A program made the translations under genes and the position numbers. From positions 310,001 to 374,000 of the forward strand of contig SRSI01000049.1 of the NCBI GenBank assembly GCA_005656395.1: a DNA stretch of 64,000 nt, written 5' to 3'. Shown here piece by piece: positions 1-10,993 of this stretch. The number at the start of each line of letters is the position of its first letter. Positions within the stretch are counted from its first letter, which is position 1. Origin of the DNA: Strongyloides papillosus. Lineage: Eukaryota; Nematoda; Chromadorea; Rhabditida; Strongyloididae. The notes under the pieces were generated by a model. It did not search any database and had not been told where the DNA came from. It saw only the letters and a program-made list of their open reading frames with translations.

Positions 1-2528
1 TTATCACATACAGCCAAATCATATATGATAACTTCTGTTGGATTAAACAAAGCAACATCTGAAGGCTTTACATTTGTACCATCAATAATAATATACAATG
101 GACCCTTTGCGGTTAACTGATCTACAGCAGGCTTAGCCAAAGCATATTGATTTGGGTCCTTCTTCGAAATAAAGGCATACGTTGCCAATCCAATAGTTGG
201 ATCTCTTAAACTCAAAGTGTTCATTGTTGAGAATGCACCCGGCAAATTGTATCCTGGACCTTGAGTAGCGCTTTTTACTGCGTTAATAAAATCGTTTTGT
301 GTTGAAAGAGTTCCAAAATTGGCAAGCAAGTTAACATTTGCATTAAATGAATCTATAGCAATCTTGGAATAATCCGTAAACAATCCAGAAATGTTGACTA
401 AAGAATTAATTTCTGCTCCGAAAAATACAGGTACCAATTGATCAGTTGAAGCATCAATGATAATATCTACATTACATTGTGTTTGTTGGGGGATACACGA
501 TGGAGTTGGTGTTGTAGTCGTTGTTGTAGTTGGTGTTGGAGTTGGTGGTGGTGGAGTTGGCCCACATTTATAACATGTGTTTAGGTACTTATAAATGAAG
601 TTAAGAAGAGTAGTAGTAGTTTCTTGACAATTATCAGCACCAATAGTAATATTATCCTTTGGATTCAAAGGTAGAAGATCACTTGCCATTACATCATTCT
701 CAACAATAATAGCATACAAACCTCCTTTAGCATTTAGAGATGCAGCAACACCCTGAGAAATTCCAAATTCATATGAATCGTTTTTAGTTAAGAAGACGAA
801 TGTAATCAAATTAGTATTTGGATCTTGAAGTGGTTGGTTATTAATATCATTCAATACATCATACAAATCATAACCTGGAGTTTGGGTCATCTGTCCAACT
901 GCGTTGGCGAAGTCATTATTGTTATTAAGACTACCAAATGGAGCGAGTAAGTGAGATTGTGAATTAAACGAGTAGGCAGAAACTTTTTGATAGTCCGCTC
1001 CTCCTTGAAGAGGGTAATTTTGAACTAAAATTTTGTATTGGGCAAAAAGATCAGGACTCAAGACATCAGATGAGGCATCAATAGCGAAAGCTACATTACA
1101 TTGAGTTGGTTGTGGAACACATGCCGGTGTCATTGTTGTTGTGGTAGTTGTTGTCGTGCTTGTGGTTGTTGGAGTTGTTGTTGTCGTGGTTGTTGGAGTT
1201 GTAATTGTACATGGAGTTGTACAAATTAATGCCTTTTTAAAAAGTGGGCCAAGTATGTTATTATCACATACAGCTAAATCATATATGATAACTTCTGTTG
1301 GATTAAACAAAGCAACATCTGAAGGCTTTACATTTGTACCATCAATAATAATATACAATGGACCCTTTGCGGTTAACTGATCTACAGCAGGCTTAGCCAA
1401 AGCATATTGATTTGGGTCCTTCTTCGAAATAAAGGCATACGTTGCCAATCCAATAGTTGGATCCCTTAAACTCAAAGTGTTCATTGTTGAGAATGCACCC
1501 GGCAAATTGTATCCTGGACCTTGAGTAGCGCTTTTTACTGCGTTAATAAAATCGTTTTGTGTTGAAAGAGTTCCAAAATTGGCAAGCAAGTTAACATTTG
1601 CATTAAATGAATCTATAGCAATCTTGGAATAATCCGTAAACAATCCAGAAATGTTGACTAAAGAATTAATTTCTGCTCCGAAAAATACAGGTACCAATTG
1701 ATCAGTTGAAGCATCAATGATAATATCTACATTACATTGTGTTTGTTGGGGGATACACGATGGAGTTGGTGTTGTAGTCGTTGTTGTAGTTGGTGTTGGA
1801 GTTGGTGTTGGAGTTGGTGGTGGTGGAGTTGGCCCACATTTATAACATGAGTTTAGGTACTTATAAATGAAGTTAAGAAGAGTAGTAGTAGTTTCTTGAC
1901 AATTATCAGCACCAATAGTAATATTATCCTTTGGATTCAAAGGTAGAAGATCACTTGCCATTACATCATTCTCAACAATAATAGCATACAAACCTCCTTT
2001 AGCATTTAGAGATGCAGCAACACCCTGAGAAATTCCAAATTCATATGAATCGTTTTTAGTTAAGAAGACGAATGTAATCAAATTTGTATTTGGATCTTGA
2101 AGTGGTTGGTTATTAATATCATTCAAAACATCATATAAATCATAACCTGAAGCTTGGGTCATTTGTCCAACTGCGTTGGCGAAGTCGTTATTGTTGTTGA
2201 GACTACCAAATGGAGCAAGTAAATGAGATTGTGAATTAAATGAGTAGGCAGAAACTTTTTGAAAGTCAGCTCCTCCTTGAAGAGGGTAATTTTGAACTAG
2301 AATTTTGTATTGTGCAAAAAGATCAGGACTCAAAACATCCGATGAGGCATCAATAGCAAAAGCTACATTACATTGAGTTGGTTGTGGAACACATGCTGGT
2401 GTCGTTGTTGTAGTGGTTGTTGTTGTCGTAGTCGTGGTTGTTGTTGTGGTGGTTGTAGTTGTACATTGACTTTGACATGTCAATGATTTTTTGAAAAGTG
2501 GAATGATTATGCTAGCATCACACACAGC
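1..2528. repeat. 1,260-base tandem repeat inside the VWA gene
   Basis: Positions 1-590 match 1261-1850 almost perfectly (only a few substitutions plus one 12-base insertion in the Thr/Pro linker near 1804). The unit codes one type-B and one type-A VWA-like domain. Identity stays very high to about 840/2110 and then drops over 840-1260 versus 2110-2528, so divergence is uneven along the unit. A third, more diverged type-B domain lies at about 2465-3012. The period is a multiple of three and keeps the frame. Confidence 0.92.
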
Positions 2529-5498
2529 TAAGTCATAAACAACGACTTCTGTTGGATTAAACAAAGCAACATCTGAAGGCTTTACATTTGTACCATCAAT
2601 AATAATATATAATGGACCTTTTGCGGTCAATCTATCTGCATAAGGCTTAGCCAAAGCATATTGATTTGGATCCTTCTTCGAAATAAAGACATACGTCGAC
2701 AACCCAATACTTGGATCTTCTAATTGTAAATCGCTCATTGCTGAGAATGCACCGGACAAATCATAACCTGGACCTTGTGTAGCACTGTTTACTGCATTGA
2801 CAAAATCACTCTGATATGTAAGAGATCCATAATTTGCAAGTAAGTTGATATTTGCATTAAATGATTCTATGGCAATCTTAGAATAATCAGTGAACAACCA
2901 AGAAATGTTAGCTAAAGAATTAAGTTCTGCTCCGAAAAATACAGGTACCATTTGGTCAGTTGAAGCATCAAGAATAATGCCTACATTACATTGTGTTTGT
3001 TGGCCGACACATGGTGGTGGAGTTGTGGTTATTGGTGGTTGGCATGGAGTATTACAGGTAATATACTTTTGGAAAATATTTTGTAAAGCTCCATCACATT
3101 CAGCTAACTGGATGACACTGACATTTGTTGATGTCAACATAGCAACTTCCTCTGGTCTAACGGCAGTTCCGAGGAGAACAAGTACAAGTGAACCTTTTGC
3201 GTTAAGATTCTTTGATAATTGGATAGATTTCATGAATTCAGCTTGGTTGTTCTCTGATATGAAGACAAATGTCGTCAAACCAACACCATTTGTTATTGGC
3301 ATATTATCAATACTCTGTAATGCTCCAGAGAAATTGAATCCTGAATTTTGTTTGATACTATAAAGTGAGTTACTGAAACCAAATGAATTCGTCATACTTC
3401 CAAAATTGAAGACTGGGGTAACCATACTATTATACCCTTGGAGAGCAACTTTAGAAAAATCGCTGAAAACTGTTGATGAGTTAGCTGAAATAAGATCTAA
3501 TTCTATTTTGAAGAATGCACTTTCCAAGATATCAGTTGATGCGTCAACTGAAATAGCTATGTTGCATTGAGTTGGCATTGGAACACATGATTGTGTAGTA
3601 GTTGGTGTTGGAGTTGTAGTCGTTGATGGAGTAGTAGTCTGAGTTGCTGGTAGTTGAGGTGTAGTCGAACATACTACATTACAATTCAAACTGGCACCAA
3701 ATAATGACGTAACTTCTGAGTCTTCACAACTTCCAAAATCAAATATTACTAATCTAGTTGGGTTTAACACTTGAAGATCACTTGGTGATACATTATCTCC
3801 AAGAATAATAATATTCAATGATCCTTTTGCAAGTATTTGGGCTGCAATTGGTATTGACCTTTGGAAATCAGCTGTATTTTTCTCTGAAACGAAAACAAAA
3901 ACTGATGTACTAAGGGAATCTTGTGGAATCATATTGTTAATTGCAACCATTGAATCATAGAAGTTATCACCAGGAGCTTTATTAATAGAATTTATAATCG
4001 ATCTAAATTGGCCAACATTTTGAATGCTATTAAATGGTGCCAAAGTAGCAACTTGTGAATTATATGATTGAATAGCAACTTTACTGAAGTCACTGAAAAT
4101 TAGAGAAACATTATCACTAATTACTTGTTTTTCTACACTGAAGAAGAAGTCAGTCATTTTGTCAGATGATGCGTCAACAGAAATTATTGCGTAACATTGG
4201 GTTGCTCCAGAGGTACATGTGGATGTTGAACATTGTGCACTTCCAAAAACTAAGGATTTGTAGTAGAATCCTTTAACTACGGTACTATCAACATTGTCGA
4301 AGTTAAGTTCAACGATATTTGAATAGCTTAATATATCTGTAACTTGTTGTTTAGTGACAGTGGGTCCATTAAGAATAAAATTAAGAGATCCCTTTCTTTT
4401 TAATGAATCTGAGTAAGGAATTGCTTTTTGGAATTCATTAGCATCGTACTTTGAAATGAAAACAAAAGTTGTAAGTTTACCATTAGTTGGTGGTGATAAT
4501 GAGTCTAGTTTTGCTAATAATGTGCTTAAACTTGAACCAGATCCTTGAGTAAGGGTTGACAAATAATTTGAAATATCTTGTTGACCTTGGAAACTATTGA
4601 AATCACTAAATTGTGAAACTACTTGATTGTAGGACATCACAGCAACACGAGAAGGTTCACTAATAAGTTCAAGAATATTATTTTGTACTATATTAACTTC
4701 ACTGGTGAATGAATTTAATGAAAGAACATCACTTGATGAGTCAAATGCGAAGGCAATATCATTAAATGCTCCACAAGATGTGTCTTCACCCTCTGGTACA
4801 CCATCATTTGGTGAGAAACTTGGGCAAATCTTATTTATAAGCCATCCAGCTGTATATGGAACTTCATTTTTACTTTCACCATTAAACAAGTAAACCATAT
4901 CTGATCTTCCAACTAAAAATTCAGCATCACCCTGGTACTTCGAATCAAATACAACACCAGCGACCTGAACATTTGGATATGCACTTTTAATCTTTTGTAA
5001 CATATTTTGTGTTGGATTTTTATCTTCAACATAAGAATTTATGAATAAAACAATAATGGGATTCTTTGTATAGAGATCACTATTTGAAAGATCAGCATTT
5101 AGCCAAACATCAAGAACTAATTTGTAGAAAGACACTGTTTCATTTGTTGATAATGCGCTTGAGATATCACTAAATTGTTTCTCTAATGAACTATAATCAA
5201 AAGGTTTAACGGTATTAAGAGGATTAGTGATTTCATCATCAACTTGTGATGACGCAGCGACCAGAGAATTGAGAGTTGGTTTGAAATTTGAATTGAAGAA
5301 ATCTTTTATTATTTCTTTTTGTTTTTGGATAATTGAACTACCGCCGAGGGACTTATCCATGAAAAACATCCCATAGAAATCGCCGCATTCGTTGTCAGCA
5401 TTTTCACTAACCACCTTTGATAATGCATTTCTATATCTTCCTTCCGATAGAGTGGACAGAGATAGAAGAAACAGTAAAGTTATACAACTCCACTTCAT
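1..5498 (-). CDS. Secreted multi-domain VWA-like, Thr-rich protein (3' end outside window)
   Basis: One open frame runs from the ATG at 5498 to the left edge (about 1,832 codons seen, no stop, no intron needed). It starts with a signal peptide (MKWSCITLLFLLSLSTLSEG) preceded by a T-rich AG acceptor. After a distinct N-terminal domain (to about residue 240) come at least eight VWA-like repeats of roughly 180-200 residues, starting near 4779, 4215, 3590, 3012, 2394, 1755, 1128 and 495. Each has a Cys just before the first strand, an IDASTD/IDASSD motif, an FVFISK-type strand, and a Cys pair at the end. Linkers are poly-Thr or Thr/Pro, mucin-like, and probably O-glycosylated. No transmembrane segment is visible, so it is probably extracellular (cuticle, gut lumen or secretion). 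The metal site is altered: VWA DxSxS reads DASTD or DASSD. The specific function is unknown. Confidence 0.85.
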   Translation of the reverse strand, partial: MKWSCITLLFLLSLSTLSEGRYRNALSKVVSENADNECGDFYGMFFMDKSLGGSSIIQKQKEIIKDFFNSNFKPTLNSLVAASSQVDDEITNPLNTVKPFDYSSLEKQFSDISSALSTNETVSFYKLVLDVWLNADLSNSDLYTKNPIIVLFINSYVEDKNPTQNMLQKIKSAYPNVQVAGVVFDSKYQGDAEFLVGRSDMVYLFNGESKNEVPYTAGWLINKICPSFSPNDGVPEGEDTSCGAFNDIAFAFDSSSDVLSLNSFTSEVNIVQNNILELISEPSRVAVMSYNQVVSQFSDFNSFQGQQDISNYLSTLTQGSGSSLSTLLAKLDSLSPPTNGKLTTFVFISKYDANEFQKAIPYSDSLKRKGSLNFILNGPTVTKQQVTDILSYSNIVELNFDNVDSTVVKGFYYKSLVFGSAQCSTSTCTSGATQCYAIISVDASSDKMTDFFFSVEKQVISDNVSLIFSDFSKVAIQSYNSQVATLAPFNSIQNVGQFRSIINSINKAPGDNFYDSMVAINNMIPQDSLSTSVFVFVSEKNTADFQRSIPIAAQILAKGSLNIIILGDNVSPSDLQVLNPTRLVIFDFGSCEDSEVTSLFGASLNCNVVCSTTPQLPATQTTTPSTTTTPTPTTTQSCVPMPTQCNIAISVDASTDILESAFFKIELDLISANSSTVFSDFSKVALQGYNSMVTPVFNFGSMTNSFGFSNSLYSIKQNSGFNFSGALQSIDNMPITNGVGLTTFVFISENNQAEFMKSIQLSKNLNAKGSLVLVLLGTAVRPEEVAMLTSTNVSVIQLAECDGALQNIFQKYITCNTPCQPPITTTPPPCVGQQTQCNVGIILDASTDQMVPVFFGAELNSLANISWLFTDYSKIAIESFNANINLLANYGSLTYQSDFVNAVNSATQGPGYDLSGAFSAMSDLQLEDPSIGLSTYVFISKKDPNQYALAKPYADRLTAKGPLYIIIDGTNVKPSDVALFNPTEVVVYDLAVCDASIIIPLFKKSLTCQSQCTTTTTTTTTTTTTTTTTTTTTPACVPQPTQCNVAFAIDASSDVLSPDLFAQYKILVQNYPLQGGADFQKVSAYSFNSQSHLLAPFGSLNNNNDFANAVGQMTQASGYDLYDVLNDINNQPLQDPNTNLITFVFLTKNDSYEFGISQGVAASLNAKGGLYAIIVENDVMASDLLPLNPKDNITIGADNCQETTTTLLNFIYKYLNSCYKCGPTPPPPTPTPTPTPTTTTTTTPTPSCIPQQTQCNVDIIIDASTDQLVPVFFGAEINSLVNISGLFTDYSKIAIDSFNANVNLLANFGTLSTQNDFINAVKSATQGPGYNLPGAFSTMNTLSLRDPTIGLATYAFISKKDPNQYALAKPAVDQLTAKGPLYIIIDGTNVKPSDVALFNPTEVIIYDLAVCDNNILGPLFKKALICTTPCTITTPTTTTTTTPTTTSTTTTTTTTMTPACVPQPTQCNVAFAIDASSDVLSPDLFAQYKILVQNYPLQGGADYQKVSAYSFNSQSHLLAPFGSLNNNNDFANAVGQMTQTPGYDLYDVLNDINNQPLQDPNTNLITFVFLTKNDSYEFGISQGVAASLNAKGGLYAIIVENDVMASDLLPLNPKDNITIGADNCQETTTTLLNFIYKYLNTCYKCGPTPPPPTPTPTTTTTTTPTPSCIPQQTQCNVDIIIDASTDQLVPVFFGAEINSLVNISGLFTDYSKIAIDSFNANVNLLANFGTLSTQNDFINAVKSATQGPGYNLPGAFSTMNTLSLRDPTIGLATYAFISKKDPNQYALAKPAVDQLTAKGPLYIIIDGTNVKPSDVALFNPTEVIIYDLAVCD

Positions 5499-6737
5499 AA
5501 CTAAAAATATACCAAATAAAAACTATAAATGGAATTGTAACTTTTCAAAAGCAATAATTTTGATAATATACAAAACTGCAAAAAAACACCATTATTTAAC
5601 TATTCTTCTTATCAACGACTTAGTTCTTTTCTTTTTTAAGATTACGCCAAGTATCTAAGAATTTCTTGCAAGAAGAAACTATTAGTGATAAGATAACATT
5701 TTACTCATATAATACTTACCACTACAAGGTTTCATAATAGTTGTGAATTACATTGTTGAAAGCTTTGGTTCGTCATCTTAATCATTGACACTTTTGATTA
5801 TTCTTTTTCTTATTTTACCTCCTTATTCATAAAAGGGTTTGGTGATAAACCCCATGTTTGATTTTAATTTTTATTGCAACTTTTCATTTCAAACTATAAA
5901 AAAAATTACTTAACATGATAAGGAAATTATTATACAGTTGATTAATTTCATAAAATATTATACAAAGATTATGCAGTTATCATTTTTTACTAATCTTTAA
6001 GTATGCTAGAGAATTTAAAATTCTCATGATTTCAAAAACTTTTTTACATATAAACAAAAGCGATAAAACGCAGAAAACATAAAATACAACTCTCGTACTA
6101 ATTAACAACAAATAAAACTATACACAAGATAAGAGAGCCATGATTTTAACTTACATAAATATCTTATCATTAATCATCGTCATCCACCAAATTTATCATT
6201 CTCCCATTAACATATTCTCCCTCTCACACAATGTTATAGTTTACAATTAAATTTCTAATCAGTAGTTATATAATTTACAATTACTTTCCCCTAAAAATTT
6301 AATACCATACATCAAAAAGATTTTTGAAAATATCATGTTTAATAAAATAATAATCTATTGTAATTCTAACACTGGTGATATTACAATTATTTTGTGATAA
6401 GATCAAAAACTTGCAACATTTATTTGAATGGTATTTATAAAGTTGTAGCATTAATAAAAATGCTATTTATAAAAATTTTTAGTTCACATGAAACTTTACG
6501 AGCTTTTAAAACTGAAAAAAGAATGATAAGGTAGATAGTATAAGATGACATTACGATGTAATTTACAAATTTAGTAAAACATTTTTATGATATCATTAAA
6601 TTTAGGGATTAGGTTATGTTAAAAAAAACTGATAAAGAAAACATATTTATTAATCCTTAATCACTAAAACATTAATCGTAAATGTATTTGAGTATTAAAA
6701 ATAGTTTAAATCTTAAAGATAGTAAAGTAATTATAGG
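5499..6737. other. Intergenic, AT-rich
   Basis: 5' flank of the VWA gene. Immediately upstream of its ATG (5501-5520) is a T-rich stretch ending in AG, a plausible trans-splice acceptor. The rest is AT-rich with no coding pattern or repeat that I can support. Confidence 0.5.
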
Positions 6738-7160
6738 ATGGAAAAGATTTCCGCCAGCCATCCTGAAAAGAAGTATTGGGATAAAGATTACTGCGTGATT
6801 ATTTTCATTACCGATAAACAAACGTACATTCTTTCTAAATATGCTTCGTCTTCCATGTACAAGAATTGATGTCAAAGCTTCTGAATTGGATTCACTAATA
6901 AAAGATCTTGATTCCTACAGGGTAACTAAACTATTAAATGATAAATCTAATCAATTTCCCTCTCTCTTTTCCAGGATAAATGTGATAACAGAAATGCTGG
7001 AAAACGATATAGCAACATAGGTACCACATCACCTGACATCAAGAAACTTCTGGACGGAAAAATAGATCCAACAAAGGAGTCACCATCAAGCAACCACGAA
7101 ACAAAAGGCCCTCTTACAAGAAGTAGAAAACACGCCTTGGAGAGTGATAAAGATTTATAA
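6738..7160 (+). pseudogene. Decayed or unresolved small gene, one canonical intron
   Basis: A reading frame from the ATG at 6738 (begins MEKISASHPEKKYWDKDY) stops at 6870. An adjacent frame, open from 6799, then continues through a clean 53-base intron (about 6922-6974, gtaact...ttttccag) into a lysine-rich tail ending at 7158-7160. Joining the two halves needs one frameshift near 6866, so this is a relic or carries an assembly error. An AATAAA-like signal follows at about 7200. I do not recognise the product. It faces the peroxiredoxin gene tail to tail. Confidence 0.4.
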
Positions 7161-7259
7161 TAATTTGATTTTTTTTCTGTCTTTATTACTATTGTAAATA
7201 AAAATAAAATCTTTTTTAATTATAACTGAAAAATAAGTAAATCTTTTAGATTCCTCCAA

Positions 7260-7955
7260 TCATTTAGGCATCGGGGTTAATCGAAGGTACTTCTTCTTCG
7301 ATGGAACATCAATGGAATCAATATTTTTACCGAACAACAATTCAGCATCAACATCAGAGAGTGATGGAATGACCATACACTTGTCACCATGCTTCCAATT
7401 AACAGGAGTGGCAACCTTCTGGGCGGCTGTAAGTTGTAGAGAATCTATAACACGGAGTATTTCATCGAAGTTTCTTCCTGTAGTTGCTGGGTAAAGAATA
7501 CTAAGTTTGAGTTGTTTTTGAGGTCCGATAACAAAGACAGCTCTGGCTGTAAGTGCCATTCCATCTGCGCCTATTTCTTCTGGATCTAACATCCCAAGTT
7601 TTGTTGCCAACTCCCTGTTGACGTCAGCGATTATTGGAAAGGGAAATACACTATCTTCATTGTAACTTTTGAGAGTGCCCACGTGTTTTCCATAAGTAAT
7701 GATATCATGACACCATTTTTTGTGAGACTCTTCGTCATCAATAGATAAGGCTATCATCTTTACGTCTCTTTTCTCAAACTCAGGTGCCAACTCAACAGCC
7801 TTAGCAAGTTCTGTTGTACATACTGGTGTAAAGTCCGCCGGATGTGAGAATAGAATACCCCAACTTGAACCAAGCCATTGGTGAAAATCTTCTATGTTGC
7901 CGTGTGATGTTGCACATGAAAAATTTGGAAATTGATCTCCGAGTTTGAGTGACAT
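7260..7955 (-). CDS. prdx-6: 1-Cys peroxiredoxin (Prdx6 type)
   Basis: 231 residues, single exon, the usual length for Prdx6. The peroxidatic Cys is in DFTPVCTTELA at about residue 46, with the Thr two positions before it that completes the active-site PxxxT/SxxC motif; the conserved Arg lies in the TARAVFVIGP region. The long C-terminal 1-Cys extension (KWKHGDK-like, here NWKHGDKCMVIPSLSD) is present, and there is no second resolving Cys in the 2-Cys position. It reduces hydrogen peroxide and phospholipid hydroperoxides in the cytosol. A T-rich stretch ending TATAG lies 12 bases upstream of the ATG, a likely trans-splice acceptor. A truncated second copy of its 3' end lies at 16317-16495. 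Confidence 0.95.
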   Translation of the reverse strand: MSLKLGDQFPNFSCATSHGNIEDFHQWLGSSWGILFSHPADFTPVCTTELAKAVELAPEFEKRDVKMIALSIDDEESHKKWCHDIITYGKHVGTLKSYNEDSVFPFPIIADVNRELATKLGMLDPEEIGADGMALTARAVFVIGPQKQLKLSILYPATTGRNFDEILRVIDSLQLTAAQKVATPVNWKHGDKCMVIPSLSDVDAELLFGKNIDSIDVPSKKKYLRLTPMPK

Positions 7956-8301
7956 ATTGTATAGTACCTATAAGAAATAATATTTAAAAGTTACGATATA
8001 AATTAAATGAAAGTAAAATTAAAAGTTATGTAATTAAGAACTGAAAATACTATGGTAACGTTTGTTTCGTGGGAGATGTATACATAAGACCATTTAAAAT
8101 GCACAACAAGAAAAATAACACAATCGTTGACAAGGTATCTTTTTGGGATCCATTCAACCAAACATTGTACAAAAAAAGTATTACATAATTAAATGATAAA
8201 CAATATTGATAAAAATATTTTATTGGTAAATGAAATAATATTGATAATATTTACAATTTTTAAAAATAACAATAGAAGTCTTTTTTTATTCCACTAGTCC
8301 A

Positions 8302-8936
8302 TTATTGTGTAAGGCTACTTATGCTTTGACTTTCTGACCGAAGTACACGAGTTAATTTTTTGCACATTCGATAAAGAGTCTCCAATCGAGGTTCAGTAAT
8401 CGGGTGACCTCCTTTTTCATTATTCCCATCCTAGAAAACCATATTATATTAAAGTACTATGACTTACCTCGATTATCGTATCTGATAATACATTTTTTCC
8501 ATTGCTTAATATCAAAGAGTCATACACGATAAAATATTTATTTACTTTCTCCACCATATTACTTTTGACTTTATAATAAAATGATTTCCTAAAGTGAAAA
8601 ACGATAATTATTTTAGAAAATTCTGAAACTTACATACTGACAAACATTTTAATTCCCACCATCTGTCCGAATAAAAAACCGATGGAACTAATCTCAGCGT
8701 TTCCATCGGAAAAGTACGAACCAAAGGGATAAACTTCCGAACATGAATGTAGAACAAGTACTAAAAAAATATAAATTTTAAATGTGATAAAAATTACCTT
8801 AAGCATCATTAACCAAATGTTTTAAATCAAGTTTTTCACAAACTTTTCCACACAAATCCCTGACTAAAGTTGTCTTATCAAGTGATACAATTTGCTCAAA
8901 ACACATTTTAGATAGAGATCCTTCAGTCGAGGTCAT
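8302..8936 (-). pseudogene. COMPASS/CMP-domain gene copy without homeodomain, nonsense-interrupted
   Basis: A minus-strand copy of the family that fills 37.5-57.6 kb. Exons: 8798-8936, 8634-8760 (127 bases, the family constant), 8468-8588, 8302-8430, with canonical introns and the family phases 1/2/0. Exon 1 carries the family motif TTLVRDLCGKVCEKLDLKHL. Its last full codon is TAA where relatives have CAA, so the frame stops at the end of exon 1. Past that stop, all exons stay open to a natural TAA at 8302. The final exon is only 43 codons and carries no homeodomain. It could be a recent pseudogene or an assembly error. The start could instead be the ATG at 9029. Confidence 0.6.
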
Positions 8937-8940
8937 AAAA

Positions 8941-9012
8941 ATCCACCCACGGGTGAATTTAGGCACATAAAGCCTAGACTCACCCGCAAGTAAATTTAGA
9001 CACATATCATAT
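8941..9012. repeat. Two direct copies of a ~27-base unit
   Basis: The unit starting CACCCACGGGTGAATTTAG (8944) recurs as CACCCGCAAGTAAATTTAG (8981), 37 bases later, both followed by CACATA. It lies at the 5' end of the decayed CMP gene and may mark the break that removed its first residues. Confidence 0.5.
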
Positions 9013-9036
9013 AATCTACTATGAAACACCTGAATC

Positions 9037-10993
9037 CGACATTATTACTTATAAATTTCAGAATCCTATATTTTCATCCCTTAACTCTATATGAAACCCC
9101 TAAACCCAATATAATTATTCAAGAAACCCTTGATTATCATACCACTGAAAAATAAATCAATTTTATCATTTATAACCTTATGAAATATAAAGTTTAGAAT
9201 TTACAGATTCTTGAAAAAAGTTGTAGATTTCGCTAGAGATTGCTACATATATTCGAGCAAAGTTTTAAAACAAGCAAAGAATGACCGAAAACATTCGCGC
9301 ATAAAGGTGGTCAAACCTGTCATGATTTATTCGTACTTTTCAAAATAAGCACTCCTCACTTTTGCAGGTTTTCTGTAAACCTAAAATAATTCATGTCTAA
9401 AACATTTTTTTTAAATTAAGAATTCTAGGTAATTACTGTTTCTTATAAGCTGGTAAAATTACTTTTACAGTTATTAAGGCGTTTCAACCTTCTTAAAATA
9501 AACTTTAATCTATTTAATCTTTAATTTTTCTAACAATTTCTCCTCTTTCCCTTGTATAATTAGCTGTTTATTCTTAAGATGCGATTTGAATATTATGGAA
9601 GTATTTCTGTGTTTAGTAGCCTTTTGAGTTGGATCCTGTACTTCCAAAGATTAGTATAATGAAAGGTACCTTAAGAGACTGGATTTAAAGAACTTCTCAG
9701 AATCATAAGTTTATAAATAATGGTTACTCGAAATTTTTGTAATAAATTCTTTCCATTCCTCTGTTACCGTATTATTAGTGATCTTATTTATCATATTAGT
9801 ATGATGTTTGTGTTAAAATTCCTCTATACGGGACTTCTTTTTTGATACAATTCTGGAGAATACCTTCCCTAGTACAGATTGCATTTTTAATTGGTACATC
9901 AACATGTTCAATACTTTCTATTTATGGACTAATTATTAATTTCATATGTTTTGTAACCACATACTATTCAACAGAGCATAAGAGTATTTTTGCAGCAAGC
10001 AGAATCAAATAAATGTGTATTGGAATGATTCTTTGTAGTTTTCATACAAATTAAAAATTCATTTATTTAAGAGATGTACACAACAATTTATGTAAAATTG
10101 TCTTACATTTAAAAAAAATTAATTTTTACAAAAGTGTATTTAATTGTTATACAATTTTACCTAAAAATGTTATACAATTCTTACAAATTGTACCTATACA
10201 AAATTAGTAAATTGTATTACAAAATTCATTAAATTGCTATTACAATTTTGAAGTGTATACATGGAGATTCTCATTTTAAAACTTGAACTGTTTTCTACAA
10301 CACATTCAAGTTTGAATTATTAGAGAATATATTTTTTAATAAAATTATATTTTTTTGATAACCCAATTTTGTTATATTGTTTTAAAAATCATCTTTTAAA
10401 ATCAAAATTATGAAAAGTTATAGAACACTATTCATTTTTCGTCATACTAAAAAAACATCCAAATATGTTAATTTAAAAAAGAGCAAATACAAAAATAATA
10501 TTTTTAAATAATTACTTTTTGTGTGGTTATATAATTTATACATTTTGTTAATATTATGAAAATCTTAAACATATAAAATTGTTTTTCTTTCCGGTTATTT
10601 GAAAGCATGATCTTTGTAAAAACGTTTGAAACTTTACAAAAAACTGACTTCAAATAACGTACTTTAAAATATCAAACGTATTTGTTTTTTGCAAAAAAAG
10701 GCAAAATTTATGCAGCAATCTACTTCTATGCGTCGTTTACAGCATTTTTGTTGTCGCTGGATAATTTTCAACCTTTTATAGATTCAATTTTCTAACACGT
10801 AAGAAATTTTTCTACATTACATTTGATTTCTCAAAAATTTGTCCCATAATTTGTGTGCTATCATTTATGGAAAAAAATTGTATTCATACTTCTATTGATA
10901 TAATATAAAATTAGAATATACTTATGCAAATTACAAAAAAAAATTTTATTATTTTAAAATGAGAAATGTTAGAGTATTTCAACTTATTTTACA
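9037..10993. other. Intergenic, AT-rich, possible relic
   Basis: No gene that I can support. On the minus strand about 9720-9920 short open stretches separated by stops and shifts look protein-like (for example EEWKEFITKISSNHYL near 9725) but match nothing I recognise. 10080-10250 is a low-complexity run of repeated ACAATTTTA-like words. Confidence 0.4.

Noticed and set aside
1141..1380. Plus-strand open frame rich in Val within the VWA region
   Set aside because: It is the reverse of the poly-Thr linkers and VWA coding sequence on the minus strand.
2890..3363. 157-codon plus-strand frame
   Set aside because: Antisense shadow of the VWA domains; no motif, and the minus-strand frame is continuous.
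10080..10250. Repeated ACAATTT words resembling a short-repeat array
   Set aside because: Spacing and sequence are irregular, with no true direct repeats, so it is neither a CRISPR-like array nor a clear satellite.
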